Assembly (NCBI GenBank): GCA_030704615.1
Contig: CM060733.1
Span: 38,192,001 to 38,256,000, forward strand
DNA length: 64,000 bases
Source of the DNA: Takakia lepidozioides
Taxonomy: Eukaryota; Streptophyta; Takakiopsida; Takakiales; Takakiaceae
Direction: 5' to 3'
This document shows positions 26,090 through 36,020 of the stretch, piece after piece (the first letter of the stretch is position 1; every line of letters starts with the position of its first letter). The translations under genes and the position numbers were made by a program. A model generated the notes under the pieces. That model was not told the DNA's origin, did not search any database, and worked only from the letters and a program-made list of their open reading frames with translations.

Positions 26090-27359
26090 GGGGGAACGGC
26101 TCTGATGGGATGAGGGGATCGACGGCGGGGGAGCGCCACGTGGTGGTGGGCGTGCCATGGGGCTTTCATCCGGCCATCGTCCATCCACGCGCGGGAGGAT
26201 GGCGGGGGGATGAGGGGCGGATGACCCAAAACATCCATTGTTTTGAGGTTGGATGGATGAGCATGGATCGATGGTTTGGGGGAGCAGCATGTGGCGGGCG
26301 ATTGGGGGTGGGGGATCACTGCCGGTCCGGAGTGGGGATAAAGCCAGGTCGGGGGGAGCGGCGACGTGTCGGGGGATCTTGCCGTGGATGGGACGAGGGG
26401 ATCGGCGACGGGGGGAGCGCCACGTGCCGTCCGATGGGTGGAGGGGGATCAAGTCACCGCATTGGACGAGGGATCAACCGAGGGGAGGGGCGGCGATGTG
26501 TCGGGGGATCGGGCCGTCGATGGGAAGAGGGGATCGACGGTGGGGGGACCGGCACGTGGCCTATCAGTGTCATCGCCCCTTCATCCGGCCGTCGTCCATC
26601 CCTTGCATGGGAGGATGGCGGGGGGATGAGGGGCGGATGACACACAACATCCATTGTTTGTGTGGTTGTGTGGATGCACAGGGGATCGCCGGTCCGGGGG
26701 AGCCGCACGTGGCGGGCGATTAGGGTTGGGGGATCACTCCTGGTCCGGAAGGTGGATCAAGGCGCGTCGGGGGGAGCGGCGATGTCTCGGGGGAGCGCCA
26801 CATGGCGATGGACGCGTCATGGGGCCTTCATCCGGCCGTCATCCATTCAATTGAGGTTGGATGGATGGGGAGGGGATCGACGGTTCGGGGGAGCGCCACG
26901 TGGCTGGAGATGGGGATGGGGGATCACTCCGGCACTGGAAGGGGGATCAACCCAGGGAGGGGATCGACGGTTCGGGGTAGCACCACGTGGCTAGAGATGG
27001 GGGTGGGGGATCACTCCGGCACTAGAAGGGGGATCAACCCAGTGAGGGGATCCACAGCGGGGGCCCGCCACGTGGCTGGAGATCGGGCGGTGCTGTGGGG
27101 CGCCGCATGGCCAGCGGTGGGGCGGGGGTTAGGGGTCCTGGGCGGGCGGGCGCGGGGGGGTCAGCGGGGGCGCGGGGAGCGGGCGGGCGGGGGCGGGCAA
27201 CGGGCGGAGGGGTCGGAGGGGGGTGGGGATGATTTGACATGGGGTGTCCAGCTCGCCGACGAGGCTGCCGGAGCGGGGGTTCCCCAGCTATACCTCGCGG
27301 GCCGTACCCGTCAGCTCACACGCTTGCAATAAAATCAAGCCACATCCATATTGGGACCG
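26090..27359. repeat. Right terminal inverted repeat of the MULE
   Basis: This is the inverted partner of the left arm, G-rich on the plus strand. The modules GGGGATCGACGG, GCCACGTGG and GGGGGATCA recur. Further GGGGATC-rich sequence extends inwards to about 25440. The arm carries long open frames in several frames that are by-products of GC-rich repeats, not genes. Confidence 0.85.
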
Positions 27360-27395
27360 CTACTCAACACACAGGCCATCAAGGGCCCAATGGAC

Positions 27396-28109
27396 CAGTG
27401 TTGTACTGGTATGTGCCTGTAGGCCGGGGTATGTGCACTGGTATGAGTAAGGGTATTGTAGAACATACTAGTTGGGTATGTCTTGGGGCATATACCCCGG
27501 CTATACCATGGACCCGGGTTGTGAACACTGGACCTACCCCCCTACCTACCATACGAGTCTAAGTATGAACTACTTTCATACTCCGCTTGAGACCCATATT
27601 GAGGATTGATGAACCCAAGCTAGCATGGGTCTGTGTAATGATACAATAGGGGTACAAGGTATGGCGTATAATGATCAGCATACAAGGTACAATATGCATG
27701 ATTTCTTCAGTTTTTGTCATGGCATTGAGCTTTTCTCCCATTTGTTACAATCCAACCTTACAATACAAAGACCTTCACTAATTTATGAGCAATACAGGTG
27801 TGATTGCAATTTTTTTTACCTTTTGTATGTAACCCTCAATCTGGTTTTAATTTCAGCTGTGAATACAGTATGATGATTGTTAGGGTATACCATACTATTG
27901 CACATGCTCCCCCAATATGTCATTTGAGTTTTTTCCATACCCATGCCTGGGACCATGGTATCTCAAAATTGGAAATACCCATACCCATCCTATAACCTAC
28001 CCTAGCCAGTCCTAATCTACCCCAGGCCCTACCAGTTGGACCCAAGAGCCAAGTTGGACCTACCAGCACCAGACTGGTATGTCAAAATTGACATACCAGT
28101 ACAACACTG
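27396..28109. mobile_element. Small non-autonomous hAT-type element
   Basis: The element begins CAGTGTTGTACTGGTATGT and ends ACATACCAGTACAACACTG, so the TIRs are perfect over 19 bp. It is flanked by a perfect 8-bp target duplication CAATGGAC (27388-27395 and 28110-28117). The 8-bp duplication and the CAGTGTTG terminus are typical of hAT elements. The interior is 714 bp in total and non-coding, with many GGTAT and ATACC motifs. It lies only 36 bp from the right end of the MULE. Confidence 0.92.
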
Positions 28110-28536
28110 CAATGGACCGTCTGAAGGCACACGCTGAAGGATTGAACCCAGGATCACTGTAAAAAAAAGAGAGATTCTTCACAAATGGCCTTTTATTAAA
28201 GTTATTCGGAAAGTGCCAAGAACTAGGGACGGTATCCCAGCTTGGCCAAAAGTGGGGACGAGTTACCAAACTCATATAAAGGAAAAAGCGCGGGATAAAA
28301 TTAGTTTTCTCACCAAACTTGGGGTCAAACTAGTTTCATACCCAGTTTGGGTTTTGCCAAGCTGCACGGCCCTTGACGCTGAGCGACCTGCGAGCAAGAA
28401 GCTACCAGATCATGTCAAGGAGTAGGACTCATGCCCATTTTGATGAACTCGTGCCCGATTTTGCTCACTTTCCGTTTGCACTCAAACTGGGGATGAAACA
28501 CGAGTTAGAGGTCCAAATTGGGGACCAAACCAATGT

Positions 28537-28770
28537 TGTTCTGGTATCAGGTTTAGGACATACCAGGCTGGACCTGGTACCAGATGCATCACAAAATTTT
28601 CATTACCAATTTGGTCTATGTAGTGGTGGATGTATTTCTTCCACATATTGGTATAAGTATAAGTATCATGACCACCACACCAGTTGGTATGAGATATCAA
28701 TTCTGGTATTATTCCAAAGCCATCTTGAATTACAAGTTTATCAAATAGCAAGTATCAAGTGACAACAAAT
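28537..28770 (+). mobile_element. Fragment of the 61.7-kb hAT-type family
   Basis: The stretch from TTGTTCTGGTATCAGGTTTAG onward follows the 5' half of the element at 61704 for roughly 200 bp, including ACAAGTTTATCAAATAGCAA. The 3' half and terminal repeat are absent. Confidence 0.75.
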
Positions 28771-28799
28771 ACAATACACATAAAGAAATAAATCTACAT

Positions 28800-29288
28800 A
28801 AGTACAAGTATGGAAGGATTTAATCTGAAATAGCCTCTGCCTCTTGCATGAGCACCTGGAGGACACAGATTAACCGCCACCGCTGAAGATCATGACTGCT
28901 TGAAGAAGCTATAACAAGAATGGACTACATCTGCCACTGGTTTTGAATCTCCCACCATCACTTTCCTGCACAAATTCCAAGCTACAAGAAGATTGGCCCA
29001 GTCACTCTCTAGAAATGTGGCATTGGAAAGCTTGCCAGCCGCAAAACTCTCCTGAAATGTTTGAGGCACTGCCACTATAGACTGGAAAATTGCAGCACCA
29101 ACCCTGTCACCATGGAATCTTATTTGGAATCTAAACGCAATCTGGGCCACTCTGGAGGCGGAAATGCTGAACTTGAGAGTTCGAGCAGGTGTCAATTGGT
29201 CTTTGAAAGGTGAAAAGATGTCGGCCTACTTCTTCCACAAGACCAGGCAGCGACGTGCAACCACTCTACTTAGTTCTATTACGAACTC
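28800..29288. other. No recognised gene, flank of the Ty3 element
   Basis: Open frames here (for example 29195-28890 on the minus strand) show no motif that I recognise, and I see no transposon terminus. Confidence 0.3.
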
Positions 29289-29826
29289 TGTCGTGCACCT
29301 AAGCATCGTGCCACAACATACATCGCTGTCCACCACACAATCTAAGCACACAATCCTAGAAAGCTATACCACACCGATAATGAAAGTGAACATAATGGAA
29401 ACACTCCACTCATGAATCCAATCAATCACATAAACTAAGTCAAGCCAAGGGCACCTTTGCTAAAGGAATCCACCCTACAAAGCCAGCACCACACTCCTTC
29501 TCAATACCTAGAGCTATGGAGGTGGGAGAGGCTCATGGAGGCTCAACTACAAGAAGATGAGCCTCCTCCATCCTCACAAGGGGAAAACCTATCCCCATGT
29601 CCCAAGTGAGGCTCGACACCTCACTTGGCATGTGAGACCCAATGAAGTCCCAACACACAAAATATAAATATAAATATCTAAAATGTCATAGTTAACTAGA
29701 AGTAGGTAATTCTAGATAACCATGACTAAAACCATGACAGCTGTCGTGCACCTAAGCATTGTGCCACAACATACATCGTTGTCCACCAAACAATCTAAGC
29801 ACACAATCCTAGAAAGTTATACCACA
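29289..29826 (-). repeat. Probable 3' LTR region of the Ty3 element, with 85-bp direct repeats
   Basis: On the minus strand the region starts TGTGGTATAACTTTC right after a purine tract and ends GTGCACGACA, that is TG...CA. The same 85-bp sequence stands at both ends (29742-29826 and 29289-29373, a few differences). Between them lie a TATA-like AT-rich block (about 29660-29680) and a perfect hairpin (stem CCAAGTGAGG, 29602-29628). A matching 5' LTR beyond 37353 is not found, so LTR length is uncertain: 538 bp if the whole block counts, 85 bp if only the repeats do. Confidence 0.5.
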
Positions 29827-29841
29827 ATCGCCCCCCTAGCT
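29827..29841 (-). promoter_or_regulatory. Putative polypurine tract of the Ty3 element
   Basis: The minus strand reads AGCTAGGGGGGCGAT immediately before the TGTGG that opens the presumed 3' LTR. The position, about 245 bp after the pol stop codon, fits a plus-strand primer. Confidence 0.55.
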
Positions 29842-30083
29842 GGTGATTAGGTCCCTCTAACACCAGATAGCTGACAAGTATCCATCCCAATAAGATCATC
29901 GCTTGGTCATCAATCGCCCAAGTCCCAGTATCTGAAGTCAATAGATCAGGAGGCCAGGTGCAAAAGTAGCCCCATCGTTACTTGTCTTCCTGCAATCCAT
30001 GGCTTCAATTGGGTGTCCATGGCATCGAACTCTCGTTAGCTAGACCTTGGATCACTTGTCAACCTCGCCACTGTCATGCCCCA

Positions 30084-30240
30084 CTACCTCTGTCCAAGGC
30101 ATCGTGGACACAACCATTCTCCACTAGGAACCTCCTCAAGTGGCGGTGTCAAGCATCCCATGTGCCACCCCCTTGAGCATTTGTTACACACCAACATGGT
30201 TGCGACACCACCAGCATGCCCACATAGCATGCAACGCAAC
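30084..30240 (-). pseudogene. PHD finger fused to the integrase C-terminus
   Basis: The last 50 residues before the TAG/TAA region at 30084 form a complete C4HC3 PHD finger: CMLC, 11 residues, CNKC, four residues, HMGC, 14 residues, CPRC, with the conserved Trp two residues before the seventh ligand (GEWLC). It is in frame with the integrase and nothing interrupts it. PHD fingers bind histone H3 tails, often by their K4 methylation state. By analogy with chromodomains of chromoviruses, I infer a role in choosing insertion sites. Confidence 0.9.
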
Positions 30241-31300
30241 CCTGCAGGTACCATTGCAAGGTTGGGATCTATCCTCCCATCAACATGTGGAAGGTGACAT
30301 GGCGCACAATTGCGTACATGGTCCTTCCATACCATACCATCTCGACCCTCCAGAATCAACACTCTTGAAGGCAACACCTCCCGGACCCTTAGAATCACAT
30401 GACTTGCTATAACATCCAAGGTCGTAGGCGCTCTCTGTTGCAGATACACATAGTCCCCAGGATCGAAACGCCGAACACTTGGCCGATACCCCCCTCCACG
30501 TATAGTGGCGTACCTCAATGTGTCTCGGTGTTGGGCAATAGCAAGGTTCTCAAAAGCCATAGGCATGACTCTCTTGAACAACTGTGCCCGTTGGGCACAT
30601 GCTTGTGTCCACACATCCGGATCATCAAGGTTGAACACTATTGCAGTCTCTCTTCGAATAGATGCAGGCAAATCTGGCTCTCGGCCAAAGAGAAGGAAAT
30701 AAGACGAGAACGAGGCAAGTGATGCTTGCTTGCTAAACCTGTAACCCATGGCCAACCAAGGTAGCTGAAGGTCCCAATCTCCCAAGTGTCCCTTCTGCAA
30801 GCCATACTTGCGCAAGCCTCGCTTGACTGTTTGCACAACCCTCTCGGCCAAGCCATCAGCCTCGGGATGATCCCGAGAAGTAGTGCGGTGATCTATCAAG
30901 GCTTACTCACACAAAGCTTGAAACTCCCCCAAGAACTCTCTCCCTTGGTCCGTGAGTACCTCGGCTGGAGCACCAAATTGGCTAAGCACTCGATCTAAGA
31001 ATGCATACGCAGCCCCCTCACTTGCCTTGTCAGGCAATGCCACTAGTTCAATCCATTTGGAGAAATGTTCCACCATCACCAGCACATACTTATTATGGCG
31101 AATCATTAGTGCCAATGGGCCTGCGAAGTCAAGACTCCAACGATAGCCCAAACCCATAATGGGTAAATGATGCAATTGTGGAGTAGGTGCATGAAAGAAG
31201 CCTGCACTCTATCACACACCATGCACCTTGCCACTAACTGTTGCACATCCGTGTGCATGCCCCGTCACCAATACTATCCTTGCAGCAAACTATGAGTGCG
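30240..31300 (-). pseudogene. Ty3 integrase (zinc binding, catalytic core, C-terminal module)
   Basis: The zinc-binding end is seen as ARCMVCDRV at about 31240. The core has YRWSLDFAGP (first Asp), LTDQGREF (second Asp) and, after one stop at 30900-30902, HPEADGLAERVVQTVK (Glu region). Then come LPWLAMGYRFSKQASL, LLFGREPDLP, a GPY/F-like stretch FDPGDYVYLQQ and VREVLPSRVLILEGRDG, ending in APCHLPHVDG. It joins the cDNA to host DNA. A chromodomain, common at this place in plant elements, is absent; a PHD finger follows instead. Confidence 0.88.
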
Positions 31301-31761
31301 CCGCACCCCAAAATGTCCCAACTCCTCATGGGCACCAATCGCGCTCGTTGTGTTGGATGAGGCACAATCCTCACTCGTCCATCTTCCCATACTCAGAGTA
31401 GGTGAGTCCCCTCCCACTTGAACCTCTTGGCTCGTTGTAGGATCCGATCTCTCTCCTTAGCAGTCACACTGGTTGCTGTCTCTCTAGTACAAAGGTAGGC
31501 CAACACTGCTGCATCTTCATGTACATCCTTAGAACCACCAAGCATTGATCTCTGGATCGTCAAGCACACTATCTCTATGACCAATCGCATGGGATGGACC
31601 AGCTTGAGCTCCCATTGCTAAAATGCATAAAAAGGCAGATGCGTGCCATCCTGGCACCATTTCCTCGTCCGTCTCACCATGCCAACAAGCTTCTGTATCA
31701 TCAAGCTCACTTGTGCATGGATTGCAACTCAATCCATCCGCATCCCGTTGACTATTCCGGC

Positions 31762-32163
31762 TCAATGCACCACTTGGAAGTCGTACTCTTGAAGTATAAG
31801 TGCCCACCGTACAAGCTTCCCTATAAGCTTATCTGACTCCATCAACCACTTCAATGGTTGGTGATCCGTGACAAGGGTGAAGAGATTGTCATAGAGGTAG
31901 CATCTTAAATGTGCCACTGCCCATACTGCAGCTAGACACTCCCCTTCATAGGAACTATACTTCGCCTTGACATCATTGTTCGAGCGGCTAGCATATGCCA
32001 CTACGAACTCTCTTCCCTCATCATCTACATGTGTGAGCACTGCTCTAATCCCCAGCATACTCCAATCCGTATGTAGCTGAAAAGACCGCGCAGAAGTCAA
32101 TCGAGCCTTGAGTTCCTCAAAGGCTTCCTCCTGCTCCTCCTCCCACTGCCACTCCTGACCCAC
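31762..32163 (-). pseudogene. Ty3 RNase H
   Basis: The block is WQWEEEQEEAFEELKARLTSA, then FQLHTDWSMLGIRAVLTH, VAYASRSNNDVKAKYSSYEGECLAAVWAV and TDHQPLKWLMES, the usual Ty3 RNase H pattern with acidic residues at HTD, YEGE and TDH. It removes the RNA strand after reverse transcription. It is one frame away from the RT, so a frameshift lies between 32302 and 32163. Confidence 0.9.
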
Positions 32164-32302
32164 TTAACTTGGTAAGAGCCTTTGCAATGCTGCTAAATCC
32201 CTTGACAAACCGTCGACAGTAGTTTGCCAACCCCATGAAAGCACAAACTCTGTTAACATTGATGAGGCGTGGAATGCGTGCAATGGTCTCCACCTTCGTC
32301 TT

Positions 32303-33022
32303 TTAAACACCCAATCCTCGAGGGTATATCATGTGGCCCAGATACTCAATCTGGTTGTGGAAGAACTTGCACTTCCCAGGGTGCAATTTCAACCCATGCG
32401 CTCTCAAGCGCTCAAACACCATCTGAAGGTGTCTCTCATGCTCCTCAATCGTAGCACTAAAGATGATGATGTCATCAATGTAGCACCGAACGAAGTCTAG
32501 CCCCGCAAGAATCCTATCTATGACCCTCTGAAACTCTGCAGGAGCATTGTTCAACCCAAATGGTAGGAACCGCCATTGGTACAAGCAATCCTTCCCATGT
32601 TGGTCAATCCCCCAGAATGCCGTCTTTTGCTTGTCAGCCTCTTTGATTGGCAACTGGTGGTAACCGGATCGCAAGTTCAATGTGCTAAACACCTTTGCAT
32701 GCCCAATGGCATCAAAGATCTCCTCTGGAGTTGACATGACATATCTATCGGACTTAGTCTGACGGTTCACAGGACGGTAGTCCCCACACATCCTCCTTTC
32801 TGTCCAATTGCCATAGATATCCTTCTTAGATGGCATCACCATTGCCGAGGCATACTCCCCGCCTGACAACTCCACCAATCCAGCTTCAAACAACTCCATA
32901 GTCCGTGATTGGATCAAGGACCTCTCCATATCACTATACCTGTAGGGCATTCGAAAAATTGGTGTGTCACTTGCCAAATCAATACGAATCTCCTTGCCCT
33001 TCAAACTCCCCAAATCCTTCAA
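32303..33022 (-). pseudogene. Ty3 reverse transcriptase
   Basis: The domain runs from FRMPYRYSDMERSLIQ through GGEYASAMVMPSKKD, RMCGDYRPVNRQTKSDRY, FSTLNLRSGYHQLPI, KTAFWGIDQHG, FLPFGLNNAPAEFQRV and the catalytic box CYIDDIIIFS (YIDD instead of the usual YLDD) to LGHMIYPRG. It ends at a stop at 32303-32305. It copies the element RNA into DNA. This is the best-preserved block, open over 240 residues. Confidence 0.93.
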
Positions 33023-33499
33023 ACCGAAGGCAAAGCAATTTCTATAAGCCCTTAGAAATCGCTGGATCCTCCGCCTCTCTCTTCCGGTGATTGTAGGTCT
33101 GACATCTGGTTCCCAGTTGTCCTCAGTGACTGCAACCTTGGGTACACCAGGCTTGAAAGTAGGAGACGCATCCTTTGGTTGCTAGATAGCAACCTCTTGG
33201 GCTTTATCCGCCCACCCTGACCGTGGCGTAGCCTCCACTTGCTCCGCCATAGCCACCTTGAGAACATCCTCTGGGGAAGAAACATTCTCAACCTCTTCAA
33301 AAACATTGGCCACCTTGGCCTCCAACTGATCCTCAATGTATGGCTCTCCCCACTCCTCATACTGCTACTTGAGAGATCCAATGACTCTCTCTTTGTGCAT
33401 CTCATCCCACATCTGCCATGTTTGTTTGCACCCCATGATCCTGTGCTCGCCCCCACTCACTGCCTCCACCGTCCCGGTTGGCAGAGATGGTGCAATATC

Positions 33500-34537
33500 C
33501 AATGGAAGTGCAGAAGTAGCCACCAATGCTTGCAATCTCCGTTGCTCAGCCATGCACAAGCCAATGACCCATGTCAAGCAATTGAGATCCATTGCCTGAC
33601 CCAACACCTGGCATTGTGATGCCTCTGACAGAGCTGGCACAGCTGTAGTGCCCGTGACAAATCCCATTGCCCGCTCTCGCTCATCCGCATTGGGCTCCAC
33701 CAATTGCTGTAGCACACTGTCCCAAATCAACCCAGGACCATTGTCACAAAGAGCATGAGACGAGGGAAAGCTCATGAGCGTAGGCAAGGCTGCACGTGGC
33801 TGCCCCACTCGATTTACCACTGCTAGAGGTGGACACTCATCATGTTGCACCCTCTGTGGTTACCTCCCTTGGTCCAAAATGCCCTCAACTATGAGATTGG
33901 GTGGCCGTTGAATGGAATCGTATGCTCTCTTGAGCAGCTTTGGCGGTGCAAGATTGGTCCACCACAATCGAGGTCGATGCGCTCGTGATCCCACCGCTGC
34001 TGCATCCAATAACACCGCCGATCCAATCCAAGACCGCACTTGATGCACACTGGCCATAATCCTGGCCCGAGAGTCCCCCATAAGAGGAACATTCTCCAAG
34101 ATATAGGCTAGAGGTTGCACTTGCCTCGTCTGCAAGTCACGCAACACTCTCAACATCTCCCAAAACAAATGCAATCGTGCATCATGCAAGCCATTCCCAT
34201 GACCTGCGGGAGAGTGTCATTGGCAAGGCCATCCAGCTATCACCAAGTCAATGGTACCATGCCGGTCCAAATCATCCACCCCTAGCAAGGTAATGGCTGC
34301 TGGCAAGGCATTTTTATACCCTTGAATTGCTGAGAGAGACAACAACTCAGGATACCGGTGTGTGAGCAAGGCGATGTGGCGCGTAGAAATACGCCAAGCT
34401 ATCTCATCCTTCTCCACATACAAGTACTTGCATATTGCTTGCAACACTCCTGCAAGCCCAGTGCTCATGCCTCCAAACATATCTAGCAAACAAATCACTG
34501 AGTCAAGTGGTTGCCAGGTAATGGGCATTGTGTCCAA
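33500..34537 (-). pseudogene. C5 cytosine DNA methyltransferase domain inside Ty3 pol
   Basis: This domain transfers a methyl group from S-adenosylmethionine to cytosine in DNA. Motif I, the AdoMet loop, is LLDMFGGMSTGLAGVL; the Glu of motif II follows (YVEKDEIAWRIS). Motif IV with the catalytic cysteine is DLVIAGWPCQ (Cys codon 34223-34225). A TGA stands directly after the Gln (34217-34219) where family members have Gly or Ser, and the frame goes on HSPAGHGNGLHDAR, LFWEMLRVL. Motif VI is YILENVPL (34096-34088), motif VIII GSRAHRPRLWWTN. After one more stop (about 33860) the C-terminal part has RVGQPRAALPTL, ERERAMGFVTGTT and a motif-X-like VLGQAMDLNCLTWVIG. The short target-recognition region lies between. 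The three blocks keep one frame, the same as protease and RT. The pattern is closer to DNMT3/DRM-like enzymes than to MET1, but this is judged by eye. Confidence 0.92.
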
Positions 34538-34765
34538 AAGGAGCTAACTGAGGAGGTCCGGGTGATGTCACTGAACTCCCCTCACTCACCAATGGATAGG
34601 CCTCCTGCCATGCTTGGTGCACACACTCGCATGCTACTCGATTCAAATTCCCAACTGTACCCCACAGTGGAATATGAACAGGCATATGAAGAAGCAAATC
34701 AGCCTTGTATGCCAATTGTTTGTCCTCATCAGGAGGTGGCCTATCATCTGCATGACTATTGCCCT

Positions 34766-35308
34766 TCAAGAGTTCACCACCCCAAGCCACCACCCCTGAG
34801 AATGCAGCCAATGTGACATCATGTTCCTATGATCCACTGCTACATTCCCAATAGACCGCACCGGGAGCAGTGCATGTCGACCATCCCCTGACTGCCATTC
34901 CAGCCTGTAGGATGCCGTTTCCTCCCAAAAGTCCAAAGTAAAGCCCATCGGGTATAACACAGCCCCACCAACAAGCACATCATAAGACATCGCGTCCGTA
35001 ACAATGGTTTTAGCTCTCATGACAGAGCCATCTATAGGATGATCTGGCTGCAATTGAATGAAGAGCTCATGGCGTGTAATCCCTCGTGCCTTCTCTAAAC
35101 CGCCCAAAGATGCTTGAATTTGGAAAGGACAAGGCTCCAAATCCGCCTCTGTAAGGCCCAAGCCTGCAATTGCTGCTCTCCCCAACATCAATGGCTGTGC
35201 TCCCGAGTCCAACAAGACCCGCAGTGGCCTATACCTCATCCCGGCTGGGCCACCCAACTGAAATACACCATCCTGATTGTCCACCAGGACTACCCCAGGA
35301 GTCACCAT
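34766..35308 (-). pseudogene. Retroviral-type aspartic protease of the Ty3 element
   Basis: The active-site motif is VLLDSGAQPLML (about 35240), the DSG(A/S) variant of D-[ST]-G, with the flap region downstream and YDVLVGGAVLYPMGFTLDFW near the end, where the second conserved hydrophobic-G motif belongs. It processes the polyprotein. It is in frame with the methyltransferase blocks and the RT that follow. Confidence 0.82.
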
Positions 35309-35327
35309 ACTATGCTCAATGGCTGGT

Positions 35328-36020
35328 CTAGCTGACCTGCAACCTTGCAGCTGCCGCTTGCCATGGCGCAGCTATGGCTGTCTTCACCCTTGAATCCAAG
35401 GCATCCATGCACTGCACCTGATCCGCTATCCCCGCAGATAGTGCCGATGCATCACCACTCTCAGAGAGTGCAGCTGCCAGTCTAAACACTGCAGCTGGCC
35501 GCATCCTCGACATTGCAATTGTCGTGGCAGAAAACAATAGAGCTTGGCAAATTGCCGTAGCCGCCCCCAACAATGTACTGGCTGCACCTTGCTTTGCAGT
35601 ACCATCCACTAGCATTTCCCGAGCCATACCAACTCTCCCTAATGGCGCTCGTGGTTCTACCTCTGGCACACTTGGGCGAGCGGGTGCCATCGATGACATA
35701 GTTGGCACTGTCTCAGCCAATGTGAAAGACTGTGGAAGCCTTGTCTGCCGACTTGCTTCCCCTCTTTGTGGATCAAAATCCACATCCGCTCCTCTTGGCT
35801 CAGGATGATGCGTTGCTGCTCGAGTGACAGCAGCTGCAGAGTCCACATGCAATGGTCCTGTAAGTGCGGTTCCACACATGAAGCCCATACCAATCTGGTC
35901 TTTCCTAGGCATAGGAGGTTGTGCAGGTGGGGCTTGAACCTCAAGCCTTGGAGCTGGCGCAACATGAGTAGTGGCCATGGCAGCAAGACGTTGCTCTAGC
36001 TGGGCAAGTCTATCCCCCAT
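35328..36020 (-). pseudogene. Linker between zinc knuckles and protease
   Basis: An open frame of 230 residues begins MGDRLAQLEQRLAAMATT, probably a short coiled coil, followed by Ala/Pro-rich sequence and a segment with ALLFSATTIAMSRMRPA. I recognise no domain. It lies between gag and the protease, one frame away from either. Confidence 0.5.

Larger units (their letters stand above)
13477..27359. mobile_element. 13.9-kb Mutator-like element (MULE) with long TIRs and Ulp1-like gene
   Basis: The ends read CGGTCCCAATATGGATGTGG at 13477 and its reverse complement ending at 27359. The flanks are CTACTCAAA (13468-13476) and CTACTCAAC (27360-27368), an 8/9 match, as expected for the 9-bp target duplication of Mutator elements. 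The TIRs are about 1.3 kb. Inside are a MuDR-type transposase pseudogene on the plus strand and a convergent Ulp1-like (C48) gene on the minus strand. MULEs carrying Ulp1 domains (the KAONASHI-type elements) are known in plants. The element is full of short motifs of the form GGGGATC, GGGGAGC and GGGGACC on either strand. Both genes contain stops, so this copy is non-autonomous now, although the nearly intact target duplication and TIRs suggest a fairly recent insertion. Confidence 0.9.

Noticed and set aside
30084-30240. Chromodomain at the integrase end
   Set aside because: The eight Cys/His ligands in C4HC3 spacing define a PHD finger; the aromatic cage residues of a chromodomain are not seen.
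34217-34537. Host methyltransferase exon captured by chance
   Set aside because: Protease, methyltransferase and RT are in one frame without intron-like gaps, which favours a functional fusion of the element over a chance insertion.
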